From positions 8,412,335-8,476,334 of the forward strand of contig NC_023751.2 in assembly GCF_000499845.2 (NCBI RefSeq): a stretch of 64,000 bases of DNA, read 5' to 3'. The notes under the pieces are model-generated. The model had not been told where the DNA came from. It saw only the letters and a program-made list of their open reading frames with translations, and searched no databases. The position numbers and the translations under genes are program-made. The DNA is from Phaseolus vulgaris (lineage: Eukaryota > Streptophyta > Magnoliopsida > Fabales > Fabaceae). Below, in pieces: positions 63,159 through 64,000 of the stretch. The first letter of the stretch is position 1. Each line of letters begins with the position of its first letter.

Positions 63159-63471
63159 ATGGAGGTTCTTCTTGCAATTAAACTGGCTTTTCCAGTTGCT
63201 GTTGTGGGGGTTCTAAGCTGGATACTCTATGCGTATGGTAGTTTGTGGCTTGAGTCTCAAAGGGTGAGAAAGAGGATACAAATGCAAGGAATAAAAGGGC
63301 CTCCACCTTCTTTTCTACGTGGGAATCTGTCTGATATGCAGAGAATTCAAGCTCAGGCGGCTAGCCTAGCCAAAGCTTCCATTTCCAACTCCAACCATTC
63401 TGAGCAGTTTCTGGCTCATGACTGCACTGCAACCCTCTTCCCCTATTTTGAACACTGGAGGAAACAATATG
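63159..63471 (+). CDS. CYP714: Cytochrome P450, CYP714 family, first exon (3' partial)
   Basis: The first exon encodes 104 codons plus one base, ending QY-G before a GTACTC donor at 63472. It has an N-terminal membrane anchor (residues about 5-30, LAIKLAFPVAVVGVLSWILY), then the CYP714-type hinge GIKGPPPSFLRGNLSDMQRI and FPYFEHWRKQYG. Plant CYP714 enzymes are ER-bound monooxygenases, several of which inactivate or modify gibberellins; the exact reaction cannot be told from this exon. Heme-binding and I-helix regions lie beyond the window. The start is the ATG at 63159; an upstream in-frame GTG at 63150 is not a plant start. Confidence 0.85.
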
Positions 63472-64000
63472 GTACTCTTCTCTTCTGCTTCTCCTACTTT
63501 TGGTCTCATTAGTCTTAACCATTTTTCCTAAGAAATATGTAAACAAATCTGCTGCTGCTGAGGATGTTGGTTGGTTGCAAATCTTCTTCTAATTTCTGCA
63601 TGGTGTTAGATTTAGACCCCTTTCAAAAAATGTATTCATTAAAAGAGAAAATAAAAGAAAAACGTAATTGTGTTTTTTTTCCTTATACTAGCTTATGGAT
63701 TTGCACTTTCATGGAGTTTTTTTCATCTAACTTCTTTAAAAACTGTTACACTTTCTCTCAATTCATTTTATCTTCTTACTCTTTCTTGTAACAAGTATTC
63801 AAAAACAAATGTATTCACTGTTTTAATATTCTAAAAGGGTTTGTATAGAACTATTGCCTGCCAGTAGTTTCAACATTTTGCAATCATGAATTTAGAGACA
63901 GGTCAGTAACTTTTTGCCGAAAGTCTAGCTAAGTGCTTTGGCCCCTAGCTGTGCACTTCTGCTGGAGCACTAATTTTATGACGATTTGGTGGTACCACGT
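63472..64000 (+). other. Intron 1 of the CYP714-like gene
   Basis: Follows the donor at 63472 and contains T-rich non-coding sequence to the window edge. The second exon is not reached. Confidence 0.6.

Overview
This is AT-rich plant nuclear DNA from a dicot, most likely a phaseoloid legume. I infer that from the intron-rich genes, the plant-only protein families and the repeat types; no marker in the window proves the species. No bacterial-type operon, CRISPR array, rRNA or tRNA was recognised. All coding calls are hand-spliced models: exon boundaries were placed at GT/AG sites and checked for frame continuity.

Genic half (1-42 kb). Five genes have readable exons. (1) The 3' part of a MEMBRANE PROTEIN OF ER BODY (MEB)-like gene, + strand, 639-5002; its start lies off the left edge. 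(2) A complete 15-exon gene for a TPR + split SET + MYND protein (SMYD4-like), + strand, 8588-21962, about 784 aa, with several transposon-derived insertions in its introns. (3) A complete 10-coding-exon COP1-interacting-protein (CIP7)-like gene, - strand, 34861-28366, about 1078 aa, with a 5'UTR intron. (4) A complete 8-exon WD40-like/transducin-like gene, - strand, 41722-37964, 480 aa. (5) The first exon of a CYP714-type cytochrome P450, + strand, at 63159, cut by the right edge. These genes are independent plant loci; nothing suggests they work as one pathway.

Repeat-rich half (42-63 kb). This is a nest of decayed transposons: a tandemly duplicated Ty1/copia leader/gag remnant (42.9-44.3 kb), a short CACTA MITE, a 4.2-kb CACTA element with a perfect 3-bp target-site duplication and a broken Ptta/En/Spm-type transposase gene, LTR-like pieces inside that CACTA, a frameshifted copia element without reverse transcriptase (50-53.5 kb) that is itself interrupted by a foreign segment, a Harbinger-like element (54.4-56.1 kb), and a LINE-type zf-RVT/RNase H pseudogene (57.4-58.8 kb).

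Elements also lie among and inside the genes of the left half. There is a hAT-like element with a perfect 8-bp duplication (5.5-6.2 kb), a pair of related short elements in opposite orientation (12.5 and 23.6 kb), a Harbinger-like element in a SET-gene intron (15.5 kb), and a hAT-like element carrying a GC-rich 26-bp minisatellite (25.0-26.2 kb). I found no convincing new biological system. The most unusual structures are the minisatellite-bearing hAT-like element, the exon-intron duplication and possible frameshift in the MEB-like gene, and the nested CACTA.
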